This document shows positions 1 to 8,283 of a stretch of 64,000 nucleotides of DNA, piece by piece; the first letter of the stretch is position 1; each line of letters begins with the position of its first letter. Source of the DNA: Proteus mirabilis ATCC 29906 (lineage in GTDB: Bacteria; Pseudomonadota; Gammaproteobacteria; Enterobacterales; Enterobacteriaceae); the NCBI RefSeq assembly GCF_000160755.1, contig NZ_GG668577.1, forward strand, positions 62,001 to 126,000. Reading direction: 5' to 3'. The notes below the pieces were generated by a model. The model was not told the DNA's origin and did not search any database. It saw only the letters and a list, made by a program, of their open reading frames with translations. A program made the translations under genes and the position numbers.

Positions 1-2361
1 GAAGAAAAGAAAAAATGTAATTGGTGGACACTGTGTGCGACTAAAAAGAAATATACCAAAACATTTAATAACACAACGAATAAAGTTACCGAGTTTATTG
101 CTAATGACGATATTAATTTAATTGCTAAAGATGATATCACTTTAGAAGCAAGCAAATTAGAGACAGCAAAGAATGCCAAATTAACCAGTAAAACAGGAGG
201 CATTAATTTTAAAGCGGTGAAAGATACTGCTTTTAAACAAGTTATTACTCGTTCAAAAGATATATATATCACTCAACGTAATCAGGGATACACCAAGGGA
301 ACATGGCTATTACCTGAACTCTATATTGGCGGAAAGCTGACTATCGATGCGCCAAAAGGCATATCTGCAGATATTAAAGCCAAAAAAGAGCAATCTTTAG
401 AGCAGGCATTAACTGCCTTAAGTAACACACCAGAATATGCTTGGCTTAATGCGCTCCAACGTCAAGAAAATATTAATTGGAATTTAGTGAAAGACACTTA
501 TTCCAGTTGGGATGATAAAACCCAGCAGTTAAATCCAGTTGTTGGTGCGGTTATTGCCATCGCGGTAGGGGTTGCAACTTATGGTACGGCAACAGCTGCC
601 TCAATAGGAGGAATGGCAAGTAATGCCACTATTGCTGCAGGAGCCTCTGCGGGGGTTGCGTCAACGGCATCAGTTGCGGCACAAGCCGGTTTTGCTTCTT
701 TAGTTTCGCAAGCTGCGGTCTCTTTAGCTGAAAATCAAGGCAATATTTCTAAAACATTTGGCGCCTTAAGTCGCAGTGATACGGTGAAATCCATTGTCAC
801 CAGTATGACCGTTGCAGGCGCCTTGCAAGGTCTTGACCAATTTATGGGTTGGGATCAAGCAATACAGGGGGGAACATTACCGACAACAGGCAAGTTGCTT
901 GCGACGGATAATGCCACATGGACTCAAGTTGCTCAACGCGTTGCCTCACAGTCAGTAGTGAGTTCTACACTGGGCACAGCCATTCAAGGTGGCAGTTTTA
1001 TTGATAATTTTAAAACTGCGCTATTAAGCCATATCGGCAGTCAATTTCACGCTGAAGGTGCCAATCTCATTGGTGATAACGGTGCGATATTAGGGCATGC
1101 AGGAAAGGTTTTAAGCCATTCTGTTGTTGCAGGAGTGAGTGCTGAAATTGCAGGAGGCAGTGTAACAGGTGCAGTAGCCGGCGCCTTGGCAGCAGAAATA
1201 GCGGCAATATCGCTACAAAGTAAATTATTTGAGCCTAGTTATTTAAATGAAACTGACAGACAAGTTGCATTAATTCAAGAGGCACTACATGGCAATGAAG
1301 GAAAAACACAGCTCACTAAATTAATTGGTGCACTGACAGGCGCTATTGTGACTCGTAAGCCTGAGGGCGTATTTTCTGCGGCTAATTCTGCGGAGTTAGT
1401 TTATCGACATAATTACAGCGAACATATGCTTTCAAAGCTAGCACTAGAAAATAATAAGGACATAATTGCAGCGTCAAAAGGTGATGTTGCAGCAGCAGAA
1501 AGAGTTGTAAATCGACAAAATGCAGGGATGATTGCGATTGCTCTTGGTTTAGGAGGAAGTGCGAGCATTATTGGTGGTCACACTGTTATTGCAGCAACAC
1601 CAGAACTTATTGCTATTACGCAAGCTGCATTTAGTACATGTAAAGCTAATTGGGTTTATTGTGCTAATCAGCTAGGTATTAATATCGCTGGGATATCAGC
1701 TCCAGAAGCTGCAATCGCTGGTGTCACCGTTGGTACTGGTTATAAAGTATTAGCTAGTTCAGAAGAAAGTGCTAAAGCTTTCTCTAGCATGTTAGCTAAT
1801 AGTTCAAAGTCTTTAATGACTTCAGGAAAATTAAATATAACTGCTATAAAACCGATAGTAGAACAAGAAAAATTATTAATAACTACCAACAAAAAAGCTA
1901 TTGAAATAATCAATAACGGGGAGTTTATAATATATTCAGGAGTAACTACGAATGGATATAAAGTATCTAATGGAGCCAAAACCGTAGTTTTTAAAAATGA
2001 ATTAGAACATCCTATTGTTCAATCTAGGATTAATATTAAAGTGGGAGATGTTGAATCAGGTTGGTTGCATGTACAAAAACGTCATTTTTCAGGAGCGCAA
2101 AATGCTAGCCAATTTACGCTTAGTGAACAGGAAATTAAAGATATATTATTAAGTCCTGCTGTCATTAAGATTCCTATTAATAAAACGAGAGAATCATATA
2201 ATAAAAACACCAATAGTATTGATATTTTGTATGAAAGAGTGATTCAGCTTGATAAAAATATAGGAATTGATAAATTTAGTAAACAGCCAACTAACATAAT
2301 TACTATGCTCACAGATAAAAATGGAAATTTAATAACTACTACCCCTGGGGAAATAAAGTGA
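1..2361 (+). CDS. CdiA/filamentous haemagglutinin-type exoprotein, C-terminal part with candidate toxin tip (5' end outside window)
   Basis: The reading frame is open from base 1, so this is the last ~786 residues of a larger protein; a GTG at 217 is internal. The first ~130 residues have the repeated beta-strand look of haemagglutinin repeats. From about base 530 to 1250 there is a Gly/Ala-rich hydrophobic stretch like the DUF637 haemagglutinin region of CdiA proteins. A pre-toxin segment follows, with LENN (bases 1444-1455) where CdiA proteins usually have VENN. Two cysteines near 1640-1670 lie in the region expected to act in toxin entry. The last ~100 residues carry GWLH and RH (bases 2059-2085), a pattern seen in barnase/EndoU/colicin-like (BECR) RNases; the fold call is inference. 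The tail is clearly more A/T-rich than the body, typical of exchangeable toxin cassettes. An immunity-like gene overlaps the stop. Confidence 0.85.
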   Translation, partial: EEKKKCNWWTLCATKKKYTKTFNNTTNKVTEFIANDDINLIAKDDITLEASKLETAKNAKLTSKTGGINFKAVKDTAFKQVITRSKDIYITQRNQGYTKGTWLLPELYIGGKLTIDAPKGISADIKAKKEQSLEQALTALSNTPEYAWLNALQRQENINWNLVKDTYSSWDDKTQQLNPVVGAVIAIAVGVATYGTATAASIGGMASNATIAAGASAGVASTASVAAQAGFASLVSQAAVSLAENQGNISKTFGALSRSDTVKSIVTSMTVAGALQGLDQFMGWDQAIQGGTLPTTGKLLATDNATWTQVAQRVASQSVVSSTLGTAIQGGSFIDNFKTALLSHIGSQFHAEGANLIGDNGAILGHAGKVLSHSVVAGVSAEIAGGSVTGAVAGALAAEIAAISLQSKLFEPSYLNETDRQVALIQEALHGNEGKTQLTKLIGALTGAIVTRKPEGVFSAANSAELVYRHNYSEHMLSKLALENNKDIIAASKGDVAAAERVVNRQNAGMIAIALGLGGSASIIGGHTVIAATPELIAITQAAFSTCKANWVYCANQLGINIAGISAPEAAIAGVTVGTGYKVLASSEESAKAFSSMLANSSKSLMTSGKLNITAIKPIVEQEKLLITTNKKAIEIINNGEFIIYSGVTTNGYKVSNGAKTVVFKNELEHPIVQSRINIKVGDVESGWLHVQKRHFSGAQNASQFTLSEQEIKDILLSPAVIKIPINKTRESYNKNTNSIDILYERVIQLDKNIGIDKFSKQPTNIITMLTDKNGNLITTTPGEIK

Positions 2362-2672
2362 TGACAAATGAAGCTTTTTTAAAATTTAAGGATTCAGAAA
2401 ATAAAATTATCATTCCGTACCTCAAAAAAGTATTTCCATCATTGAAATCAGCATGTTGTTTATATCATATGATAGAACAATTAGAGGATGTTTATACTTA
2501 CTTAATTAATAGCAAGGATGTTATTTTTATTGAAGTGTCGAGGTTAAATAATTCTATTAACCATACGGATATTTTATCAATTAAAGATTATGCTATTATG
2601 AAAAAGGGGAAACAATATCATCGTTATATGAAAGAGATTATTGCTTTATCAAATAGTGAGATAATTAAATGA
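2361..2672 (+). CDS. Probable immunity protein for the upstream CdiA-type toxin
   Basis: A 103-residue, A/T-rich gene whose ATG overlaps the stop of the exoprotein gene (TGATG); a GTG three bases upstream is an alternative start. It has no signal peptide or membrane segment and is a Lys/Ile-rich, probably cytoplasmic protein. I recognise no family. The immunity call rests on position only: in contact-dependent inhibition loci a small cognate immunity gene directly follows the toxin tip and is translationally coupled to it. A strong terminator 130 bases downstream closes the unit, so no further orphan toxin/immunity cassettes follow here. Confidence 0.7.
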   Translation: MTNEAFLKFKDSENKIIIPYLKKVFPSLKSACCLYHMIEQLEDVYTYLINSKDVIFIEVSRLNNSINHTDILSIKDYAIMKKGKQYHRYMKEIIALSNSEIIK

Positions 2673-2805
2673 TAGTTTATGGATGGAATATTAGATTAAT
2701 AAATTATATATAACAATACAATTATAACGTTAAAAATCCATTGTATTGGCAAAGTATTAATTGCATCAATAAAAAAAGCTTTTACACGTTGTATTAGTCG
2801 AAAAA

Positions 2806-2856
2806 CCATCACTTAATATAATTTTTAAAATATCAATTAAGTGATGGTGTTATTTT
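2806..2856. terminator. Terminator between the immunity gene and modE
   Basis: Perfect 12-base stem CCATCACTTAAT / ATTAAGTGATGG (2806-2817 and 2836-2847) with an 18-base A/T-rich loop. A T-rich run follows on the plus strand and an A run precedes it, so it can serve both the immunity gene and convergent modE. Confidence 0.75.
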
Positions 2857-2881
2857 TACTGAAAATCCATCATGCTAATAA

Positions 2882-3673
2882 TTAACATAATGTGGCGATA
2901 ATCACCTGATCGGCATTAAATAACGCTGTTACGGTATCATTAATATGTAGCTTTTGTTGTGTAACATGCTGGTTAGAACAAGTCGCACACACTTCTAGTC
3001 CACCTTCTAACGTTACCACTAATTCACTATTTTCATTGCCCGTTTCAATTTGGGTTAGGGTGCCTGATAGCGCATTGTCATATTGTTGTGCTACAGAGGC
3101 GCCTTTTTCTATATTGACCCATGGCGCTTTAATTAAAACGAGTACTTCTTTGCCTTCTTTAAGATTTAGACGATCGGCGCTTTTTTCAGTTAACGCCGCG
3201 CGAATAACCGTTTTTTGATCAGCAAGCTGAACATTAACATGTTGTTGTACTTGTAAGTGATCGCGTTCAATAATGGTGCCAAAAAATTGGTTTCTGGCAC
3301 TGGTCTGTAACGAAAAACGTGAAATAGCCGCTAAAAGGCTGTCTAAAGGTAATGAATCGTCTTTTAATACATCAAAGGCTTTTTGTTGAATTTGTCCTAG
3401 TAGATCATAAAGTTGTAGTAAGCGTTCACAATAATGAGTCAGTGTAGCGCCTCCACCCCCTTTACCGCCAGTTGCTCTATCAACCAGGAGTTCGTCAGCC
3501 AGTTGATTCATTTCATTGATGGCGTCCCAAGCACTTTTATAACTAATGCCCGCCATTTTCGCCCCTTGGCTAATTGAGCCTGTTGCTTTAATTTGTTTTA
3601 ACAGCGCAACACGGCGTGGATCAGCAAAGAGCTTATCTTGAAGTTTCAGTGTCAGTAATATTTCTGCTTGCAT
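2882..3673 (-). CDS. modE: ModE, molybdate-responsive transcriptional regulator
   Basis: Dimeric DNA-binding protein that senses molybdate, represses modABC and activates molybdoenzyme and cofactor genes in enterobacteria. The 263-residue product matches the E. coli length (262). An N-terminal winged helix-turn-helix (residues ~1-110, with the family's GSISQGAKMAGISYKSAWDA segment) is followed by two mop/TOBE molybdate-binding domains (~125-260). I chose the ATG giving MQAEILLTL, as in E. coli; an upstream in-frame extension has no family support. It is divergent from acrZ, and modABC lies just beyond, as in E. coli. Candidate operators for it are seen at modA (two) and moaA in this same window. 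Confidence 0.97.
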   Translation of the reverse strand: MQAEILLTLKLQDKLFADPRRVALLKQIKATGSISQGAKMAGISYKSAWDAINEMNQLADELLVDRATGGKGGGGATLTHYCERLLQLYDLLGQIQQKAFDVLKDDSLPLDSLLAAISRFSLQTSARNQFFGTIIERDHLQVQQHVNVQLADQKTVIRAALTEKSADRLNLKEGKEVLVLIKAPWVNIEKGASVAQQYDNALSGTLTQIETGNENSELVVTLEGGLEVCATCSNQHVTQQKLHINDTVTALFNADQVIIATLC

Positions 3674-3831
3674 AATGATAGGCTTCTTCTGGTTTGTCTG
3701 TTTATCGCATTTTTTGTGCCGACACAAAACGATAATTCTCTAGAATAGATACAACTATAGCGTTATTATTCGTTATTCGTGAAGAAATGCCAACTCTGGC
3801 TTTCCGAATATACCATGATAAAGAGGTTATC

Positions 3832-3975
3832 ATGTTTGAATTATTGAAAAGTTTAGGGTTCGCTCTCTTGATGGTACCTGTTGTGATGGTACTTATCATG
3901 GGCATTATTTATGGTTTAGGCGAGATTTTTAACTTAATTTCACCTAGTCAGTCAAAGGCTGATAAAAAAGCATAA
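3832..3975 (+). CDS. acrZ: AcrZ, small membrane partner of the AcrAB-TolC efflux pump
   Basis: A 47-residue single-pass inner-membrane protein (E. coli 49). The segment [20 protein letters not shown] and the following IYGLGEIFN closely match E. coli AcrZ, which binds AcrB and changes its substrate preference. The transmembrane helix spans about residues 5-30, with a polar, Lys-rich tail. The start is fixed by AAGAGGT about 6 bases upstream of the ATG; a longer upstream extension (from 3787) is not supported. It sits between modE and modABC, as in E. coli (formerly ybhT). Confidence 0.93.
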   Translation: MFELLKSLGFALLMVPVVMVLIMGIIYGLGEIFNLISPSQSKADKKA

Positions 3976-3991
3976 TTACCCCTCTATTTAG

Positions 3992-4021
3992 AACAGCCCT
4001 TTATTGTGAAGGGCTGTTTTT
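3992..4021 (+). terminator. Terminator downstream of acrZ
   Basis: Perfect 10-base stem AACAGCCCTT / AAGGGCTGTT (3992-4001, 4009-4018), 7-base loop, then a T run. It separates acrZ from the repeat array and modABC. Confidence 0.88.
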
Positions 4022-4055
4022 AATACTCCTAAAATACTCCTCAAATACTCGTCAT

Positions 4056-4600
4056 ACTTCAAGTTGTAGCGTTGTTGACTGCGTTCATTCGCACTAGTCA
4101 CATACTGATGTATGCTCCTAGCGACTCATTCACTTGTCGCCTAGCTACACCTTGAATTATTTAGAGTATTTATCTTTTATCTATTTAACTTCAAGTTGTC
4201 GCGGTATTGACTGAATTTCTATCTCCATTGCTATCTCTACTTTTGTCTCCGTATTCCTTGAATTATTTAGAGTATTTATCTTTTAGCTATTTAACTTCAA
4301 GCTATCGCGGTATTGACTGCGTTTATTTGCACTAGTCACATACTGATGTATGCTCCTAGCGACTCATTCACTTGTCGCCTAGCTACACCTTGAATTATTT
4401 AGAGTATTTATCTTTTATCTATTTAACTTCAAGTTGTCGCGTTGTTGACTGAATTTCTATCTCCATTGCTATTTCTACTTTTGTCTCCCTATACCTTGAA
4501 TTATTTAGAGTATTTAGCTGTTAGCTATTTAACTTCAAGTTGTAGCGTTGTTGACTGAATTTCTATCTCCATTGCTATCGCCATTTTTGTCTCCCTATTT
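4056..4600. repeat. Tandem higher-order repeat array of two alternating palindromic units
   Basis: Five units begin with ACTTCAAG at 4056, 4188, 4294, 4426 and 4532. Start-to-start distances are 132, 106, 132, 106, so the true period is 238 bases: a long unit (A) plus a short unit (B), repeated, then a truncated third B. Both unit types end in CTTGAATTATTTAGAGTATTTA. Unit A is bounded by inverted ends TTCAAGTTGTAGC / GCTACACCTTGAA and holds an inner CATAC-TGAT-GTATG hairpin. Unit B keeps both ends but has a different core (GAATTTCTATCTCCATTGCTAT). It looks like a REP/MITE-type intergenic element amplified in place. No coding potential was seen. Confidence 0.85.
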
Positions 4601-4602
4601 AT

Positions 4603-4626
4603 CGCTATATTTATTGATATATAACC
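4603..4626 (+). promoter_or_regulatory. Candidate ModE operator 1 upstream of modA
   Basis: CGCTATAT-N7-TATATAACC, the same 8-7-9 architecture I recall for the E. coli modA operator (CGTTATAT-N7-TACATAACG). It lies 53 bases upstream of a second similar site and about 85 bases upstream of the modA start. Confidence 0.65.
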
Positions 4627-4655
4627 AATTTTAATCAACTTATCCTTTCATTTTA

Positions 4656-4679
4656 CGTTATATCTTGATATATACAGCG
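4656..4679 (+). promoter_or_regulatory. Candidate ModE operator 2 at the modA promoter
   Basis: CGTTATAT-N7-TATACAGCG. The left half is identical to the E. coli modA operator and the right half is diverged. It ends 31 bases before the modA ATG, where binding would cover the transcription start and repress when molybdate is plentiful. Confidence 0.7.
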
Positions 4680-4710
4680 TGGTTATTGTCCTATTTAAGT
4701 GGAACTCAAC

Positions 4711-5481
4711 ATGAAAAAATTATCAGGTAAGTTACTGGCTGGTGCGATTATCTCTTTTGCTTTAGTGAGCCAAAGCATGGCATCGGAAAAAATAACGGTA
4801 TTTGCGGCGGCTTCTCTCACTAATGCGCTTAATGAAATTTCGGCACAATATAAACAGGAAAAACAAGCGGATGTCGTTGCTTCTTATGCATCCTCTTCAA
4901 CACTTGCTCGCCAAATTGAGCAAGGAGCACCTGCAAATCTATTTATTTCTGCCGATCAGCAGTGGATGGATTATGTTATTAATAAGAATTTAATGGTGAC
5001 TGATTCACGACATACATTATTAGGTAACGACTTAGTGTTAATTGCTCCTAAAGATAGCAAATTAAACAATGTTGTTATTAATAAGGATACTAAATGGAAA
5101 TCCTTACTTAATGGTGGAAAATTAGCTGTGGGTGATCCAGATCATGTACCTGTTGGTATCTATGCTAAAGAGTCATTAGAATATTTAGGTGCATGGGATG
5201 TGGTGAGTCCGGAAATGGCACGCACTAATAATGTTCGCAGCGGCATGGCATTAGTTGAACGAGATGAAGCACCATTAGGTATTGTCTATGGCTCTGATGC
5301 TGTTGCCAGTGACAAAGTGAAAGTGGTTGGGGTATTCCCAACTGATAGTCACAAACCTGTTGAGTATCCAATGGCAGTTGTAAAAGGACAGGATAATAAA
5401 GCTGTTCGTGATTTTTATGACTATCTAAAAACACCTCAAGCCGCAGAAATATTTAAGAAATACGGCTTTAGCCCACTTTAG
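4711..5481 (+). CDS. modA: ModA, periplasmic molybdate-binding protein
   Basis: Substrate-binding protein of the high-affinity molybdate ABC importer. The 256-residue product (E. coli 257) starts with a Sec signal peptide (basic MKKLSGK, hydrophobic core, cleavage near SMA-SE). The mature protein opens with ITVFAAASL, the conserved oxyanion-binding segment of ModA. The ATG at 4711 is preferred over an in-frame GTG 12 bases upstream because the signal peptide then has the normal n-region. First gene of modABC; modB follows after 11 bases. Confidence 0.96.
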   Translation: MKKLSGKLLAGAIISFALVSQSMASEKITVFAAASLTNALNEISAQYKQEKQADVVASYASSSTLARQIEQGAPANLFISADQQWMDYVINKNLMVTDSRHTLLGNDLVLIAPKDSKLNNVVINKDTKWKSLLNGGKLAVGDPDHVPVGIYAKESLEYLGAWDVVSPEMARTNNVRSGMALVERDEAPLGIVYGSDAVASDKVKVVGVFPTDSHKPVEYPMAVVKGQDNKAVRDFYDYLKTPQAAEIFKKYGFSPL

Positions 5482-5492
5482 GAATTATACTT

Positions 5493-6191
5493 TTGGAGAT
5501 GTTAAGTGAATACGAATGGCAAGCGATTCTTTTAAGCCTTAAGGTATCGACAATTGCAGTAATAATTAGTCTTCCTTTTGGTATATTGATGGCTTGGCTA
5601 TTAGTTAGGGTTCGTTTTCCCGGTAAATCATTGCTTGATAGCATTATTCATTTACCTTTAGTTTTACCTCCCGTTGTTGTTGGTTATCTATTATTAATTA
5701 GCATGGGGAGACGCGGATTTATTGGTGAATGGCTATATAATTGGTTTGGATTTAGTTTTACCTTCAGTTGGCGAGGGGCGGCACTTGCCTCAGCTGTTGT
5801 GGCATTTCCACTGATGGTAAGAGCAATTAGACTAGCACTAGAAGCTGTCGACCAACGTATGGAACAAGCGGCAAGAACATTAGGCGCATCACCATTACGT
5901 GTCTTTTTTACTATAACGTTACCATTATCTATGCCCGGCATTATTGCGGGGATCGTATTGGCCTTTGCTCGCTCATTAGGTGAATTTGGCGCCACAATCA
6001 CTTTCGTCTCCAATATTCCAGGGGAAACCAGAACGATCCCTTTGGCTATGTATACGTTAATTGAAACACCGGGGGCAGAAATGGATGCCGCCCGTTTATG
6101 TGTCATTGCAATTATTTTGGCGCTCGTCTCTTTAATGGCTTCAGAGTGGCTAACTCGTTGGGGTCGTAAAAGATTGGGGGGCGTATGCTAG
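5493..6191 (+). CDS. modB: ModB, molybdate ABC transporter permease
   Basis: Inner-membrane channel subunit with about five to six transmembrane helices and the typical permease loop [21 protein letters not shown] (about residues 122-142), which couples to the ATPase. 232 residues against 229 in E. coli. The start is uncertain: a TTG at 5493 has AGGA at 5480-5483 with 9-base spacing, whereas the ATG at 5499 (MLSEYEWQ) has that AGGA 15 bases away and a GGAG abutting it. I used the TTG on ribosome-site grounds. The 3' end overlaps modC by 7 bases, indicating translational coupling. Confidence 0.94.
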   Translation: MEMLSEYEWQAILLSLKVSTIAVIISLPFGILMAWLLVRVRFPGKSLLDSIIHLPLVLPPVVVGYLLLISMGRRGFIGEWLYNWFGFSFTFSWRGAALASAVVAFPLMVRAIRLALEAVDQRMEQAARTLGASPLRVFFTITLPLSMPGIIAGIVLAFARSLGEFGATITFVSNIPGETRTIPLAMYTLIETPGAEMDAARLCVIAIILALVSLMASEWLTRWGRKRLGGVC

Positions 6192-7249
6192 AGATGAATT
6201 TTAAACAGACACTGGGCTCTTTGTGTCTGGAAGTGAATACTCAATTACCAACAGAAAGTATCACGGCGGTATTTGGCTTATCTGGCGCAGGTAAAACGTC
6301 GCTCATTAATGTGATTGGTGGTTTAACCAAACCTGATTCAGGACATATTGTGTTAAATAATCACACATTGGTGGATATTGAGAAGAAAATTTATCTGCCA
6401 CCCGAAAAGCGCAAAGTAGGCTATGTATTTCAAGATGCACGACTATTTCCTCATTATACCGTAAAAGGAAATTTACTTTACGGTATGTCACCAACAATGA
6501 AAGTACAGTTTGATAGAATTATTTATCTATTAGGTATCGAACATCTACTTTCGCGTTTTCCTATTACGCTATCTGGTGGTGAAAAACAACGTGTGGCTAT
6601 TGGACGTGCATTATTAACTGCACCCGATATTATGCTAATGGATGAACCATTGGCCTCTCTTGATTTACCCCGCAAGCGTGAATTATTACCCTATTTAGAA
6701 AAACTTTCACAAGATGTACAAATACCTATTTTGTATGTGAGTCATAGTCTAGATGAGATTATTCGACTTGCTGATAATGTGATTGTTATGGATGCCGGAA
6801 AAATTAAGGCAATGGGTAAGTTAGAAGATGTTTGGGCCAGTAGCGCATTACGCCCTTGGTTACAAAAAGAGACGTTAAGCAGTGTTGCAAATGTTATGGT
6901 CGTTGAACATCATAGCCATTATGCGATGACGGCGACCGCCTTTGGTAATCAAGTACTGTGGTTGCCACAAATCGAGGCAAAAATAGGTCGCGATGTGCGC
7001 GTTCGTATTGATGCTTCAGATGTATCGTTAACTACCACTCGCCCATCAAATAGTAGTATCCGTAATATATTACATATGAAAGTGGTCGAAATGATCAAAC
7101 ATGATGATCAGGTAGATGTGAAACTGGTTAATGATGGCAATTATTTATGGGCGCGGATCACCCCTTGGGCGAGAGATGAACTCAATATTCAAGAAGGGCA
7201 GTGGCTTTATGCGCAAATAAAAAGTATTTCACTAAGTCGCCATCTTTAA
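6185..7249 (+). CDS. modC: ModC, molybdate ABC transporter ATP-binding protein
   Basis: Cytoplasmic ATPase energising ModAB. 354 residues (E. coli 352). Walker A is GLSGAGKT (about 30-37), the Q-loop lies in FQDARLF, the ABC signature is [16 protein letters not shown] (~130-145), Walker B is IMLMDEP and the switch His is in [10 protein letters not shown]-terminal mop/TOBE domain (~290-350) can bind molybdate and regulate the transporter. Last gene of modABC, followed by a terminator. Confidence 0.96.
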   Translation: MLEMNFKQTLGSLCLEVNTQLPTESITAVFGLSGAGKTSLINVIGGLTKPDSGHIVLNNHTLVDIEKKIYLPPEKRKVGYVFQDARLFPHYTVKGNLLYGMSPTMKVQFDRIIYLLGIEHLLSRFPITLSGGEKQRVAIGRALLTAPDIMLMDEPLASLDLPRKRELLPYLEKLSQDVQIPILYVSHSLDEIIRLADNVIVMDAGKIKAMGKLEDVWASSALRPWLQKETLSSVANVMVVEHHSHYAMTATAFGNQVLWLPQIEAKIGRDVRVRIDASDVSLTTTRPSNSSIRNILHMKVVEMIKHDDQVDVKLVNDGNYLWARITPWARDELNIQEGQWLYAQIKSISLSRHL

Positions 7250-7270
7250 TTTATTGATTTATAAAAATAA

Positions 7271-7296
7271 AGCCTCGTCATAGATGAGGCTTTGTT
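7271..7296 (+). terminator. Terminator of modABC
   Basis: Stem AGCCTC / GAGGCT (7271-7276, 7286-7291) followed by TTTGTTGTTT. It lies between modC and convergent ybhA and may serve both. Confidence 0.75.
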
Positions 7297-7313
7297 GTTT
7301 GAATAGCAAGTAT

Positions 7314-8135
7314 TTAAGACAAAATATATTTATGAATAGTCTCTGCAATACCGGGCTGATTATTATTTTTAGTCACCAGTTTAGCGCGTGCTTTGACCTC
7401 ATCTGATGCGTTGCCCATAGCAACACCTAAACCAACGTGCTCTAACATACTTAAGTCATTGAAGTTATCACCAAACGCCATAACATCACTCATCTTCATG
7501 CCATTGGCTTCAACCCAACGCTGTAAACGGCGACCTTTGCTATTACCTTTCTTGGTGATATCAACTTGATCGACCCAAGACCATTCACACTCTAAGCCGA
7601 CTTGTTGTTCTACTTGTTCGATTAAAGCACGTAACTCATCGTGATTGGGGGTTGTGGTCGCTATTTTCCAGATAGAATCAACATGATGCATTGCTTGGTA
7701 AAAATCATCTACTTTGACTAAATTAGGGCGTTGTGCCAGAGGAAGAGTATCAGCCCAATTAAGTGTACGTTGTACGGCAGCGGTAAGTTGATCATACATC
7801 ATTGCATCATCTGCATAGACTAAATGATGCACATCGGTTTGTTTAACCAAGTCGAGTACCGCGCGTGTTTCTTCGGGGGTTAAAGGATCAGATTCAAGCA
7901 CTTTTTTACCGAGGTAGTCGTAAAGATAAGTACCATTACAACAGATAGCGGGTGTATCAAGATCTAGCGCTTGATAGAATGGATGAATAGCAACATGGTG
8001 ACGACCTGTTACAATGAGTACTTTAACGCCCGCTTTTCTGGCAAGATTAAGAGCAGTTAAAGATCCCGGTAGGATACGTTTTTGGTCATCAAGCAATGTG
8101 CCATCAAGATCCAGTGCAATAACGCGATACGACAT
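7314..8135 (-). CDS. ybhA: YbhA, Cof-type HAD sugar/pyridoxal phosphatase
   Basis: HAD-superfamily phosphatase; the E. coli orthologue hydrolyses pyridoxal 5'-phosphate and fructose 1,6-bisphosphate in vitro. 273 residues (E. coli 272). Motif I is ALDLDGTLLDD near the N terminus with the nucleophile and acid aspartates, motif II is IVTGR, the motif III lysine is in the KGNSKGRRL region, and motif IV is FGDNFNDLSML. A C2-type cap lies between. The start (MSYRVIALD) has AAGGGG about 6 bases upstream; a longer upstream extension lacks support. Its place between modC and pgl is as in E. coli. Confidence 0.93.
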   Translation of the reverse strand: MSYRVIALDLDGTLLDDQKRILPGSLTALNLARKAGVKVLIVTGRHHVAIHPFYQALDLDTPAICCNGTYLYDYLGKKVLESDPLTPEETRAVLDLVKQTDVHHLVYADDAMMYDQLTAAVQRTLNWADTLPLAQRPNLVKVDDFYQAMHHVDSIWKIATTTPNHDELRALIEQVEQQVGLECEWSWVDQVDITKKGNSKGRRLQRWVEANGMKMSDVMAFGDNFNDLSMLEHVGLGVAMGNASDEVKARAKLVTKNNNQPGIAETIHKYILS

Positions 8136-8283
8136 AATAAGCCCCTTGATAGTATAAAGATGCAATGATGCTGATGTTACACGTTAACCTAGCAAAGATA
8201 AACTAGCTTAATCGTGACAGGTATCAGTTGGTTAAGTTATTATTCTTTATAAATCAATAGGTAATCGATTTTAAGGAGAAAGG

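Noticed and set aside
4056-4600. Possible CRISPR array between acrZ and modA
   Set aside because: Units are long (106/132 bases), contiguous and palindromic, with no short repeat/unique spacer alternation and no cas genes.
8136-8165. Upstream extension of ybhA
   Set aside because: A clear AAGGGG sits just before the inner ATG, which aligns with the E. coli start; the extension covers that ribosome site.
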